Positions 8,846 through 16,934 of a DNA stretch of 64,000 nucleotides are shown piece by piece; the first letter of the stretch is position 1; each line of letters opens with the position of its first letter. Below the pieces are notes generated by a model. It saw only the letters and a program-made list of their open reading frames with translations, had not been told where the DNA came from and made no database searches. The DNA lies in NCBI RefSeq assembly GCF_900258035.1, contig NZ_OGTP01000001.1, forward strand, positions 558,001 through 622,000. The letters are read 5' to 3'. Source of the stretch: Caballeronia novacaledonica. GTDB lineage: Bacteria > Pseudomonadota > Gammaproteobacteria > Burkholderiales > Burkholderiaceae. A program made the position numbers and the translations under genes.

Positions 8846-9871
8846 TCACAGTCCTTTGGCCTTGAGGTGCTGGTCCAGCCGCGGATACACGCGCCGCGCA
8901 TTGCCTTCGAAGATGGCATGGCGATCGGCTTCGCTCAGCGCTTCGCATGCATCGATGTAGCGTTTGGTGTCGTCGAAATACTCGCCCGTGTCCGGATCGC
9001 GCCCGCGCACCGCGCCGATCATCTCCGAGCCGAACAGCACGTTGCTCGTCGGCACGACCTTGGTCAGCAGTTCCACGCCCGGATGGTGATAGACGCAGGT
9101 ATCGAAATAGATGTTGTTGAGCAGGCCTTCGAGCGGACGTTTCGCCATCTCCAGCGACATGCCGCGATAACGGCCCCAGTGATACGGCACCGCGCCGCCG
9201 CCGTGCGGAATGACGAGACGCAGCGTCGGGAAGTCCTTGAACAGATCGCCCTGGAGCAGTTGCATGAATACCGACGTATCGGCATTCAGATAGTGCGCGC
9301 CGGTGCCGTGATGACACGGATTGCACGAAGCCGCGACGTGGATCATGGCGGGCACGTCGAGATCGCACAGCGCCTCGTAGAGCGGATACCACTCGCGATC
9401 GGTCATCGGCTTGCCGGTCCAGTAGCCGCCGCTCGGATCGGGATTCAGATTGCAGCCGACGAAGCCCATCTCTTCGACGCAGCGGCGCAGTTCGGCCACC
9501 GAGTTCTTCGGCGGCGCGAGCGGCGACTGCGGCAACTGGCACACGGGCACGAAGTTGTCCGGATACAGGTCGCACACGCGCCGCACGAGATTGTTCGACA
9601 CTTCCGCCCATTCGAGGCTCGTGCGCTCGTTGCCGAGGTGATGACTCATGAGACCGGCGATCGGCGAGAACAGCGTCAGGTCGCCGCCGCGTTCCTGCTG
9701 CAGGCGCAACTGGCCGTTGCCCACGCCTTCGCGGATGTCGTCGTCGCTGACGTGGGCGCCTGTGAGCGGCGGCGCGTTGGCCGGATCGTTGGCCGAGTCG
9801 ATCTGTTTCGCGCGCCAGTCGCGAAACGAAGCGGGAACGGTCGTGAAGTGACCGTGGCAATCGATGATCAT
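8846..9871 (-). CDS. ligJ: 4-oxalomesaconate hydratase (LigJ type)
   Basis: A 341-residue amidohydrolase-fold protein that closely follows LigJ of the protocatechuate 4,5-cleavage pathway as I remember it. It opens MIIDCHGHFTT and has LTLFSPIAGLMSHHLGN, the block NLNPDPSGGYWTGKPMTDR near residue 165, the HVAASCNPCHHGTGAHYLNAD segment in the middle, VIPHGGGAVPYHWGR, and the end EGNARRVYPRLD. LigJ hydrates 4-oxalomesaconate to 4-carboxy-4-hydroxy-2-oxoadipate. AGGAAC precedes the ATG. No protocatechuate 4,5-dioxygenase (ligAB), LigC or gallate dioxygenase is visible in the window, so the upstream steps either lie elsewhere or the hydratase serves a different tricarboxylate. Confidence 0.85.
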   Translation of the reverse strand: MIIDCHGHFTTVPASFRDWRAKQIDSANDPANAPPLTGAHVSDDDIREGVGNGQLRLQQERGGDLTLFSPIAGLMSHHLGNERTSLEWAEVSNNLVRRVCDLYPDNFVPVCQLPQSPLAPPKNSVAELRRCVEEMGFVGCNLNPDPSGGYWTGKPMTDREWYPLYEALCDLDVPAMIHVAASCNPCHHGTGAHYLNADTSVFMQLLQGDLFKDFPTLRLVIPHGGGAVPYHWGRYRGMSLEMAKRPLEGLLNNIYFDTCVYHHPGVELLTKVVPTSNVLFGSEMIGAVRGRDPDTGEYFDDTKRYIDACEALSEADRHAIFEGNARRVYPRLDQHLKAKGL

Positions 9872-9894
9872 GTTCCTGGCTTTCCGTGTGAGAT

Positions 9895-10866
9895 TTAGAC
9901 GCGGGGATCGACGAACAGCTCGCTCATGGACATGCGGCGCGGCGTCAGCCCCTGTTTGAAGGCGGTCGCTTCCAGCGCTTCGATGGTCTTGCGGTTTTCC
10001 TCGATGCCATAGGGCAGCGGATCGTGACCGACGATCTTGCGCAGTTCCAGATACTTCTTGTTCTTCTTGTCGTTCAGTTCGCCCGAGTCGAGCTTCCTGA
10101 GCCAGTCTTGCTTGGCTTTATCGAACGCGTCGTAGATCGACTTCGCCACCCACGGATGCTCGGCCAGCACCGAATCCTTCACGACGATGGTGCCGTGCAT
10201 CGGATATACGCCGGTGCGGGCGTAGTATTCGGCTTCGAGTTCTTCCGCGTTCGGGAACAGATCCGGATAATCCGCTTCGACTTCTTTCCAGCCGCCCGTC
10301 GGCGCGCCGGTGCGGCCGATGCCCGCGTTGCCGTGCATCCCCGCCACCAGTTCGCCCTTCTCCATCATCTCGGCGAGCGAGCTGCCTTCGGGTGCGTGAA
10401 TCACGTTCGGCGGCAGCTCGAGTTGCGTGACGTGTTCTTCGTCATCGACGACCCACGTCACCTTCGACGGATCGAGGCCGAATTCATCCATCAGCACCTG
10501 GCGCGTCCATGCGCCGGTCGTGACCGAGTACGCGCGCACGCCGACCTTCTTGCCTTCGAGGTCCTTGGGCGTCTTGATGCCCGCGTCCGGACGCACCAGC
10601 AAACCCGAGTGGTGAAAGCGGCGCACCACGAAAATGGGCAGCGCGACGAACGGCGCGCCATACGCGCGGGCGATGATGTACGTCGTCGGCGCAAGCTCGC
10701 ACACGTCGAACTCGACGTCGCGAACCATGCGGCGAAACGCGCCGATCTGCGGCTGAACCGTGATGAACTCGGCATCGACGCCTTCGATCGGAATCGAGCC
10801 ATCGCGAATCGCGGCAGTGTGCGGGTGCTCGGCGATGGCGAGCGTGAGGTGAACCTTCTTGGTCAA
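9895..10866 (-). CDS. 4,5-dihydroxyphthalate decarboxylase-like protein (paralogue 1), TTG start
   Basis: A 323-residue protein of the same family as 4532-5425 but more typical: FRRMVRDVEFDVCELAPTTYI, then FVVRRFHHSGLLV, the hinge PKDLEGKKVGVRAYSVTTGAWTRQ near residue 105, and a C-terminus ending SMSELFVDPR. It has no signal peptide. The start codon is TTG, six bases after a strong AAGGAG. Family members decarboxylate 4,5-dihydroxyphthalate to protocatechuate; many relatives are mislabelled as ABC binding proteins. It is the first gene of the run 10866 to 3158 and lies 134 bases from a large palindrome that probably controls the run. The exact substrate is unknown. Confidence 0.8.
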   Translation of the reverse strand: MTKKVHLTLAIAEHPHTAAIRDGSIPIEGVDAEFITVQPQIGAFRRMVRDVEFDVCELAPTTYIIARAYGAPFVALPIFVVRRFHHSGLLVRPDAGIKTPKDLEGKKVGVRAYSVTTGAWTRQVLMDEFGLDPSKVTWVVDDEEHVTQLELPPNVIHAPEGSSLAEMMEKGELVAGMHGNAGIGRTGAPTGGWKEVEADYPDLFPNAEELEAEYYARTGVYPMHGTIVVKDSVLAEHPWVAKSIYDAFDKAKQDWLRKLDSGELNDKKNKKYLELRKIVGHDPLPYGIEENRKTIEALEATAFKQGLTPRRMSMSELFVDPRV

Positions 10867-10999
10867 CTTAGTCTCCTTGGGAAAGTCGCTTGTGCGGCTC
10901 GTGCGGGCTTCGGCGGCGGTTGCCGGGCTCGGGTGATCTCGTTGACAACATGATCTTCCCGTGCCCGTCGGACGTCTATTGAATTAACCCGCGCGTCAC

Positions 11000-11034
11000 T
11001 TAACCATTTGGTAAAGGCATTACCGTTTGGTTAA
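11000..11034. promoter_or_regulatory. 35-bp palindromic LysR-type operator
   Basis: Two 15-base arms, TTAACCATTTGGTAA and TTACCGTTTGGTTAA, face each other across AGGCA. Each arm reads TTACC-N5-GTTAA on one strand. The same motif, or a close variant, is found at 16890, 17916 and 20396 in front of other units of this locus. It lies directly behind the stop codon of the LysR gene 11035-12012 and 134-168 bases before the decarboxylase-like gene. It is therefore a strong candidate operator for the run 10866 to 3158, bound by one or both LysR twins. Confidence 0.75.
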
Positions 11035-12012
11035 CTACTCGGCGCCCAACGGTTGCTGAAGGCGTTTCGACCTCTCGGAACCCGGCTCCAAAAGCCGGGC
11101 CGCTTCTTCGAGACACGCGATCATGAGTTGCGCACTGGGCGACAGCGTCCGGTTGCGATTCCACAGCACGCCCGCCGGCCGCAACAATCGCGGCAGGCTC
11201 AAGGGAAGCGTATGGAGCGGCTGGGAAGTATCGCTGGCGGGCGTGCCGGCCATCACCGCAATGAAGTCCGAGATCTGCAGATGCGCCCGCGCGACGTGCA
11301 CGGAAAGCGTCTCGATGTAATTGCTGGTCAGCGGCACGTCGTGCGCTTCGAGCGCCCGCTCCAGCGGATCGCGCAGGATCGAGCCGGGCGGCGGCAGTAT
11401 CCACGGATAAGGATGCAGGTCCGCCCACGACAGGCTCTTTCTGCGCGCCAGCGGATGATGACGGCCGGTCATCAGCGTGACAGGTTCTTCCAGAAGCTCT
11501 TTTTCTTCGAAGCTGCCGAGCGTATCCGGCGCGGGCAGCCGGCCCACGACGAGATCGAGACGGCCCTGCCACAACTCCGGAAGCAGTGACGCCTTCGTGC
11601 CTTCGATCACCATCACATTGGTGCCGGGCGATCGATGCTTGAGCAGGCTCAGCGCCTGAGGCAGCAGCGCCGACGCCGACGCCGGCAACATGCCGATATG
11701 AACCTTGCCTTCCGTTCCCGAACTGAGCGCTTTAAGCTCGTCGCGCGCCTGATTCAGAATCGTCAGCATCTCGCGTGCGTGGCGAATCAGGCAGTCGCCA
11801 TAAGGTGTGGGCACGAGGCCCTGCGCGGTGCGCGAAAAAAGCGTCAGTCCGATGCCGCGTTCGAGTTCGGCAAGCGACTTCGATACGGCTGGCAAGGTCA
11901 CGTGCGTGACATCGGCCACTTGCGTCAGATTGCGATATGTATCGATCGTCACGAGCAGGCGCAGATGGCGCGCCTTGAGGTTGATCTGCAGATACCAGTC
12001 GAGCCCTGACAC
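11035..12012 (-). CDS. LysR family transcriptional regulator (twin 1)
   Basis: A 325-residue LysR regulator. The winged helix-turn-helix spans about residues 15-75 (HLRLLVTIDTYRNLTQVADVTH, then VSKSLAELERGIGLTLFSRT), followed by a linker and a substrate-binding co-inducer domain. The start is GTG, eight bases after GGGAGG. It is nearly the twin of 16935-17891: the DNA-binding domains differ at only a handful of positions, so both probably bind the same operator. Subtle differences in the ligand domain may give each a different inducer. It sits 43 bases after the carboxymuconolactone decarboxylase-like gene and is probably the last gene of the tctC operon, directly before the palindrome controlling the next operon. 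Confidence 0.88.
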   Translation of the reverse strand: MSGLDWYLQINLKARHLRLLVTIDTYRNLTQVADVTHVTLPAVSKSLAELERGIGLTLFSRTAQGLVPTPYGDCLIRHAREMLTILNQARDELKALSSGTEGKVHIGMLPASASALLPQALSLLKHRSPGTNVMVIEGTKASLLPELWQGRLDLVVGRLPAPDTLGSFEEKELLEEPVTLMTGRHHPLARRKSLSWADLHPYPWILPPPGSILRDPLERALEAHDVPLTSNYIETLSVHVARAHLQISDFIAVMAGTPASDTSQPLHTLPLSLPRLLRPAGVLWNRNRTLSPSAQLMIACLEEAARLLEPGSERSKRLQQPLGAE

Positions 12013-12055
12013 GTCATGTTCCTCCCAAGGTCACGTTTGCCGCAGCACGATGTCG

Positions 12056-12583
12056 TCAGTCCTTGGGTTCGAGCGCGTGCAAGGTCATGCCGAGCGATAT
12101 CGACGTGAAGTAGCCGATCGTGACGAGCAATTCGGCGATCACGGCGCGTCCGAGGCCGGTCTCGTAGCGGGAAAAACGCGCATCGTCGATCGCGCCGCCC
12201 GCGAGGATGTCGGAGACTGCGTCGCAGATCAGACCAAGTCGTCCAACTCCTTCGGGACGCCGCCTGTCGATGATGGCCGTCACCACAGCCTCCGGCACAC
12301 CGGATTTCAGCGCGTGACGGCGATGGTTCGCGATGACGTACGGCGCATTCCAGAAGACCGCCGTCGAGAGAATCGCCACTTCGCTTTCCGCTTCGCTCAA
12401 CACGGGCGATGCGTCGACATGCGTGCCGATGATTTCCATCCCTTCGGCAAGACGCGGATTGTGCAGCCAGATGTTGAACGGCGTCGGGATGCGCCCGCGC
12501 CCTTCGCCCAGTCGCGCGATGACCTTCTTCTGTTCTTCGCTCGCCTGCCCGGCGTCGATATGCGCGAGTCGATTGTCCGCCAT
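12056..12583 (-). CDS. Carboxymuconolactone decarboxylase family protein
   Basis: A 175-residue all-helical protein of the CMD/AhpD-like group. The alignment core is visible: GRIPTPFNIWLHNPRLAEGM near residue 35, SEVAILSTAVFWNAPYVIANHRRHALKSGV near residues 70-100, where many members have E..CH, and a C-terminal ELLVTIGYF. The redox CxxC of AhpD proteins is absent, so a peroxidase role is unlikely. Members decarboxylate 4-carboxymuconolactone or act on other cyclic or lactone acids; the substrate here is unknown. The ATG at 12583 is preferred over one 15 bases upstream because AAGGA stands before it. It lies 33 bases behind tctAB. Confidence 0.72.
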   Translation of the reverse strand: MADNRLAHIDAGQASEEQKKVIARLGEGRGRIPTPFNIWLHNPRLAEGMEIIGTHVDASPVLSEAESEVAILSTAVFWNAPYVIANHRRHALKSGVPEAVVTAIIDRRRPEGVGRLGLICDAVSDILAGGAIDDARFSRYETGLGRAVIAELLVTIGYFTSISLGMTLHALEPKD

Positions 12584-12616
12584 GCTGTTTCCTTCCATTG
12601 AGAGAGACTGAACGGC

Positions 12617-14656
12617 TCAGGCACCGCCGCCCAGGGCGGGAAACCATTGCCCGAGGAAGCTGTCCGGCCACGGAATGTGGATGATCCGATCGAAGACCAG
12701 ATAGAGAAAAACGGTCACGCAAGCCGCGAGAATCAGGCTCAGACGCCACGACTCGCGTCCCTCGATCCGCATGTACGCGACGATCATCAGCGGTACGGTC
12801 GGGATCATCCCGATCACCGACATGCACGCGAGAAACGCAACAAACCACCCGAAGAACCTTGCCGCGCGCGTCAGGGTGACCTTGTTCGACAGCTTTTCGC
12901 CGTGATCGGCGGCCACGTCCATGTGGATGCCGGCGCCCGCGTGCGCCGCGCCTGCCTGCGCCGGAATCATGAAGATCTTGTACGCGAGGCTCACGCTCGC
13001 CGCGATGACCAGAATGCTCGCGACGACCGTCGGCCCGATTCGCGCCATGAGGAGCCAGCCTTGCGCCGTCAACAGCATATAGACGCCGACGACGAGGAAG
13101 AACACATAAACCAGATCCTCGCGCTCGAACGCGATCTTTCCGCTCGGGCGCAGCCGTGCAAAACCGCCTGTGCGCAGCGCATTGAAGAGCGGCTTGAAGA
13201 AGACGAGCGCCGCCAGAATCAGAAGGACCATCACGACGGGGCGCGTGAGCCAGTCGGTCCCGTAGCGCACGAAGGAAATCGACATGTAGCGTTCCATCAG
13301 CACGCCGAGCACGAGACCGAGGATCAGCGGCGGCCGCGCCCACTTCAGGCGTTTCATCGTCCAGCCGATCACCCCGGCGATCAGCAACACGAAAAGGTCG
13401 CCCCAACTGCGCGAGCCCTGAAACGCGCCGACATAGATGACCGGCATGATGACCGGCAAAATGAGCGTGTAGCGCAGCGTCGAAATCTTGGCGAACTGCC
13501 CGCTGAGCAGGAAGCACAAGCCCGCGCCGAAGATGTTGGCCAGCGCGATGGACCACACCATCGAATAGGTGAAGTCGAGATGCTTGGTCAGCATGTCGGG
13601 TCCGGGAATGAAGCCGTGAACCATCATCGCGCCGAGCAGGATGGCCTGCGCGGCGCCGCCCGGCACGCCGAAGGACAACATCGGCACGAGGCTGCCGCCC
13701 TCTCTCGCATTGTTCGCCGCTTCGGGCGCGATCACGCCGCGCACGTCGCCCGTCGTGAAGGTCTGCTTCGCGCCCTTCGCGGTCTGCAGCGCGTGACCGT
13801 AGACGATCCAGTCCGTCACCGCGCCGGTGATGCCCGGAACGGCCCCGAGCACCGCCCCGAGCCCGCCGCAGCGAAGCACGAGAAACCAGTTGCGCAGGCT
13901 GTCGACGACGCCCTGCCGCATCCCCTGGCGCGACGTGAACTGCATGTTTTCCGCGATGGCCGTGCGGCGGATGGCGAGCTCGCACAACTCGGGCAGCGCA
14001 AAGATGCCGAGGATGATCGGCACGAGCGGAATCCCGTCCTGGAGATACAGGATGTCGCCGGTCCAGCGCATCTGGCCCGTCGCGACATTCGTTCCCACCA
14101 TCCCGACGAGGATGCCGAAGCACGCCGCGACCACGCCCCGCAGCGGCGCGTTGCCCGAGAGCGCCGACACCATCGAGACGCCGAAGATCGTCAGCCCCAG
14201 CATTTCCGGTGTGCCGATGGACAGCACGAAAGGCCGCACGAGCGGCAGCGATACGGCGAGGATGACGGCGCCGATCAGCCCGCCCATCAGCGACGACATG
14301 TAGCAAGCGCTCAACGCGCGCGATGCTTCTCCGCGTTTGGTCATCGGCAGGCCGTCGAGCACTGTCGCCTGCGATGCCGCGTGACCCGGCACGCCGAAGA
14401 GCACCGCCGGGATCACGTCCGAAGTCGTGATGACCGACGCCATGCCGAGCAGCATCGCGAATGCGGCATACGGGTCCATCGTGTAGGTGAACGGCACGAG
14501 AAGCGCGAAGCCCGTCAGCCCGCCGATGCCCGGCAGCAGTCCGATCGCCAGCCCGACCACCACGCCGAACACGAGGAAGATCAGGCGGTTGAACTGCAAG
14601 AGCGTCGACAGCGCATGGCCTGCTGCCAACAGCGTTGCATCGTTGAAGAATTCCAT
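12617..14656 (-). CDS. Tripartite tricarboxylate transporter permease, TctA-TctB fusion
   Basis: A 679-residue membrane protein. Residues 1 to about 500 are the large TctA permease, with the two repeated glycine motifs GLLPGIGGLTGFAL near residue 40 and GAVPGITGAVTDW near residue 270, plus the FGVPGGAAQAILLGAMM segment. From about residue 510 to the end there are further membrane helices and a hydrophilic loop with the look of the small TctB subunit, which is normally a separate gene. Together with TctC (15686-16726) it would form a complete proton- or sodium-driven importer for di- or tricarboxylates. AGGA precedes the ATG. The fusion is read directly; the TctB nature of the end is inference. 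Confidence 0.82.
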   Translation of the reverse strand: MEFFNDATLLAAGHALSTLLQFNRLIFLVFGVVVGLAIGLLPGIGGLTGFALLVPFTYTMDPYAAFAMLLGMASVITTSDVIPAVLFGVPGHAASQATVLDGLPMTKRGEASRALSACYMSSLMGGLIGAVILAVSLPLVRPFVLSIGTPEMLGLTIFGVSMVSALSGNAPLRGVVAACFGILVGMVGTNVATGQMRWTGDILYLQDGIPLVPIILGIFALPELCELAIRRTAIAENMQFTSRQGMRQGVVDSLRNWFLVLRCGGLGAVLGAVPGITGAVTDWIVYGHALQTAKGAKQTFTTGDVRGVIAPEAANNAREGGSLVPMLSFGVPGGAAQAILLGAMMVHGFIPGPDMLTKHLDFTYSMVWSIALANIFGAGLCFLLSGQFAKISTLRYTLILPVIMPVIYVGAFQGSRSWGDLFVLLIAGVIGWTMKRLKWARPPLILGLVLGVLMERYMSISFVRYGTDWLTRPVVMVLLILAALVFFKPLFNALRTGGFARLRPSGKIAFEREDLVYVFFLVVGVYMLLTAQGWLLMARIGPTVVASILVIAASVSLAYKIFMIPAQAGAAHAGAGIHMDVAADHGEKLSNKVTLTRAARFFGWFVAFLACMSVIGMIPTVPLMIVAYMRIEGRESWRLSLILAACVTVFLYLVFDRIIHIPWPDSFLGQWFPALGGGA

Positions 14657-14736
14657 GCGTCATCCTGATTAAATGGCAAGCTCGGTAGGCTCACGCTGTA
14701 GTGGGTCCAACACAAATCGAGCGCTTCAAGCCTGAA

Positions 14737-15591
14737 TCAGCCGGCGAGCATCGGATACAGCACCTTCGCCGTGCGGCCCCAGACCCACGCGCGCTCGTCG
14801 TCGCTCAGGCTCGCGAAGCACGCCTGTCCCTGTTCGATCAGCTTCTTCAACGGCCCCGCGGATGCCGGATAGTTCGAACCGAACGCCAGATGATCGGCGC
14901 CGAACACTGTCACCAGTTGCGGGAAAAAAGCATCCGCGCCGCCCGGCGCCGCCTGCGCGAGATCGAACGTACGCGGCGTGATCTTCATGTACACGTTGTC
15001 GTACTTCGACAACTCGAACAACGCCGCGCAGCGCGCATACGGCGGTCCGTCTTCGATGTCGGGGCGGCCGCAGTGATCGAGCGCGATCTTCACGGTGGGA
15101 AAACGTCCGGCGAGTTCCGCGACCATCGGGAGGCCATCGGGTGTCGTCTGCACGGCCATCGTCATGCCGATTTCGGCGCAGCGTTCCCAGACCGGAAAGG
15201 TCGCCGGATCGACGAGCCAGCTTCCGTCGCTCTGATGCGTCGCGCCGCCCGTGAACAGCCGGATGCCGCCCATGCCGTGCGCGAGCCAGTAGTCGAACGT
15301 CTTCAGCGCGTCCGGCGCCAGAAGGTCGAACGAATAGACGCCCGTGAAGCGCTTCGGGTCCTGCGCCACGCTGTCGGCCACGTAGGCGTTGTCGGCGCCG
15401 TAAGTCGTCGACGAATGCACGATCGCGGCCTTCGCGACGCCGGCTTCGTCCATCTCCGCGATCATCTGCTCGAACGTGACGGGACGCGTGGCCGACCACT
15501 TCGAGCGATGTCCGTGTTGCGGCGCAATCGGATAGCGCACCGTGTCCGTCGAGATGATGTGCGGATGAATGTCGATGATTTCAGGCGTCAT
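14737..15591 (-). CDS. Amidohydrolase family protein (paralogue 2)
   Basis: A 284-residue amidohydrolase-2 protein related to 7976-8821. The start MTPEIIDIHPHIISTD carries the metal-binding HxH; AAIVHSSTTYGADN, ALDHCGRPDI, VYMKITPR and FGSNYPASAGPL follow in the same order as in the paralogue. The ATG at 15591 follows GAGG and fits the family start; a 42-codon extension upstream does not. The gene lies between tctC and tctAB, so its product probably acts on the imported acid or an early intermediate. Lactone hydrolysis, hydration or decarboxylation are possible. Having one paralogue per operon suggests two related substrates or two successive steps. Confidence 0.8.
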   Translation of the reverse strand: MTPEIIDIHPHIISTDTVRYPIAPQHGHRSKWSATRPVTFEQMIAEMDEAGVAKAAIVHSSTTYGADNAYVADSVAQDPKRFTGVYSFDLLAPDALKTFDYWLAHGMGGIRLFTGGATHQSDGSWLVDPATFPVWERCAEIGMTMAVQTTPDGLPMVAELAGRFPTVKIALDHCGRPDIEDGPPYARCAALFELSKYDNVYMKITPRTFDLAQAAPGGADAFFPQLVTVFGADHLAFGSNYPASAGPLKKLIEQGQACFASLSDDERAWVWGRTAKVLYPMLAG

Positions 15592-15685
15592 GTGAGGTGA
15601 CCTCTTGGTGATGGGTTCGGACGAGAACCGCCGGGCCGCGCATCGGTGCGACGGCACGCGGATCGTTCGTCGTGTTTCAGCCGGT

Positions 15686-16726
15686 TCAGTGAGAACTGAA
15701 GATGAGCTTTCGCGCATCCGCGAGCTGCGGCTCGGGCGTCGCGTATAGCTTGGTCACGATCTGTTCCACCGCGTTGCCGTCGATGGGATCGATCGGATAG
15801 CCCGATTGCTTCATCGCGTCGATGAAGTCCGGGTCCGCGATGGTCTTCGCGAAAGCATCGCGCAACGCATCCAAGCGGGCTTGCGGCACGCCCTTGGGCA
15901 CCGCGATCGGACGGCCCGCCTGGAACGGCAACAGAAAGAGGTTGAACAGCGCCTTGACGTCGGGATCGGTGATGTAGGCGCTCAGGTTCGGCACGTCGGC
16001 GTAGGCGGCCGGACTCTTCCAGCCGAGATGCAGCAACACCTTCATCTTGCCGTTGGCGAGCATCCGCACGGGTTCGCCCTGCTGCAGGCCGTCGATGGTG
16101 GAAGCCCAGCCATCGACTTCGCCACGCTGCATCGCCAGATAAACTTCGCCGCGTCCGGTGTAGCCGGGCACGATGCTCATCTTCGCGCCGAGATATTCGT
16201 CGAGCAGCGCGGGCAGCGTTCTGTCCTCGTTCGCGAAGCCGGTCGCGCCGATGTACATCTTCTTTCTGGTGAGATCGTCGGCGGAGGTGACGCCCGAGCG
16301 CGTCATCGAAACCAGGCAATATTCGACCTTGTTGAGACTGCCGAGCCATCGGACCTGACGCGGATCGAAGCGGTTCTGACGCTGATCGAGCAGCGGAAGA
16401 TAGAGGTTGTTGCGCTGAAGAAAGCCGATGACCGTGCCATCGCTCGCCTGTCTGGACTGGAGCGACGCGGCCGCGACCATGCCGCCCGCGCCGACCACGT
16501 TCATCACGATGGCTTTCGGATGACCGGGCACGTATTTGACGAAGAAGCGCGAGAACTGACGCGCGATGATATCGGTCGGCGTGCCCGCATCGGCGCTGAC
16601 GACGAGCGTGAGCGCCTTGCCCTTGTAAAACTGCTCCACCGATTGATCGGACGCGGTCCCGGCAAGCGCCGTCGCGGCAAAACTGAACAGCGCCGCGCAA
16701 GCGCAGATTGCGGTCCGGTAGTTCAT
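15686..16726 (-). CDS. Tripartite tricarboxylate transporter substrate-binding protein (TctC/Bug type)
   Basis: A 346-residue periplasmic binding protein starting MNYRTAICACAALFSFAATALAG, a Sec signal peptide. The mature part shows the Bug/TctC pattern: YKGKALTLVVSADAGTPTDIIARQF early on, VVGAGGMVAA near residue 85, the ligand loop around GATGFANED near residue 170, and a late IADPDFIDAMKQSGYP. AGGA lies before the ATG; a longer in-frame reading upstream has no such site. It captures a carboxylate for the TctA-TctB fusion encoded two genes downstream. Its promoter region resembles that of the porin at 19097-20236 over 80 bases, so the outer-membrane and periplasmic steps are probably switched on together. 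Confidence 0.85.
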   Translation of the reverse strand: MNYRTAICACAALFSFAATALAGTASDQSVEQFYKGKALTLVVSADAGTPTDIIARQFSRFFVKYVPGHPKAIVMNVVGAGGMVAAASLQSRQASDGTVIGFLQRNNLYLPLLDQRQNRFDPRQVRWLGSLNKVEYCLVSMTRSGVTSADDLTRKKMYIGATGFANEDRTLPALLDEYLGAKMSIVPGYTGRGEVYLAMQRGEVDGWASTIDGLQQGEPVRMLANGKMKVLLHLGWKSPAAYADVPNLSAYITDPDVKALFNLFLLPFQAGRPIAVPKGVPQARLDALRDAFAKTIADPDFIDAMKQSGYPIDPIDGNAVEQIVTKLYATPEPQLADARKLIFSSH

Positions 16727-16828
16727 GGTCGTCCTGTCTCCGTGTTTTGATTCGCCATCCGTGCTCGAGGCCCGCCGGAGACGCATCTGTCCCCGATGGT
16801 GGATCGCGCTGACGTTCGTATTCGAGTG

Positions 16829-16908
16829 AACGCAGTCAAATTCTGCCAGCGCCGCAAAACGAATCAATTGAGAAAAAACGCCAGCGAGTTGAGCAAACGG
16901 TTAAGCGG
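16829..16908 (-). promoter_or_regulatory. Promoter/operator region of the tctC operon, shared with the porin promoter
   Basis: Eighty bases here match 20335-20414 without a gap at about 62 positions by eye. Reading toward tctC (minus strand), a -35 TTGATT at 16862-16867 and a -10 AGAATT at 16839-16844 are 17 bases apart. The operator variant TGAGC-AAACG-GTTAA at 16890-16904 would be centred near -65, the classic site for a LysR activator. The distance to the tctC start is about 100-180 bases. Confidence 0.65.
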
Positions 16909-16934
16909 AGCGGAACGCGCTCGGCGCGCGGGTG

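Noticed and set aside
11949-14663. Open frame of 904 codons on the minus strand over tctAB and the CMD-like gene
   Set aside because: The other minus frame encodes a convincing TctA-TctB protein; this one is low-complexity and arginine-rich.
12647-14668. Open frame of 673 codons on the plus strand
   Set aside because: Antisense to tctAB; its composition (Arg, His, Asp) is that of a shadow frame.
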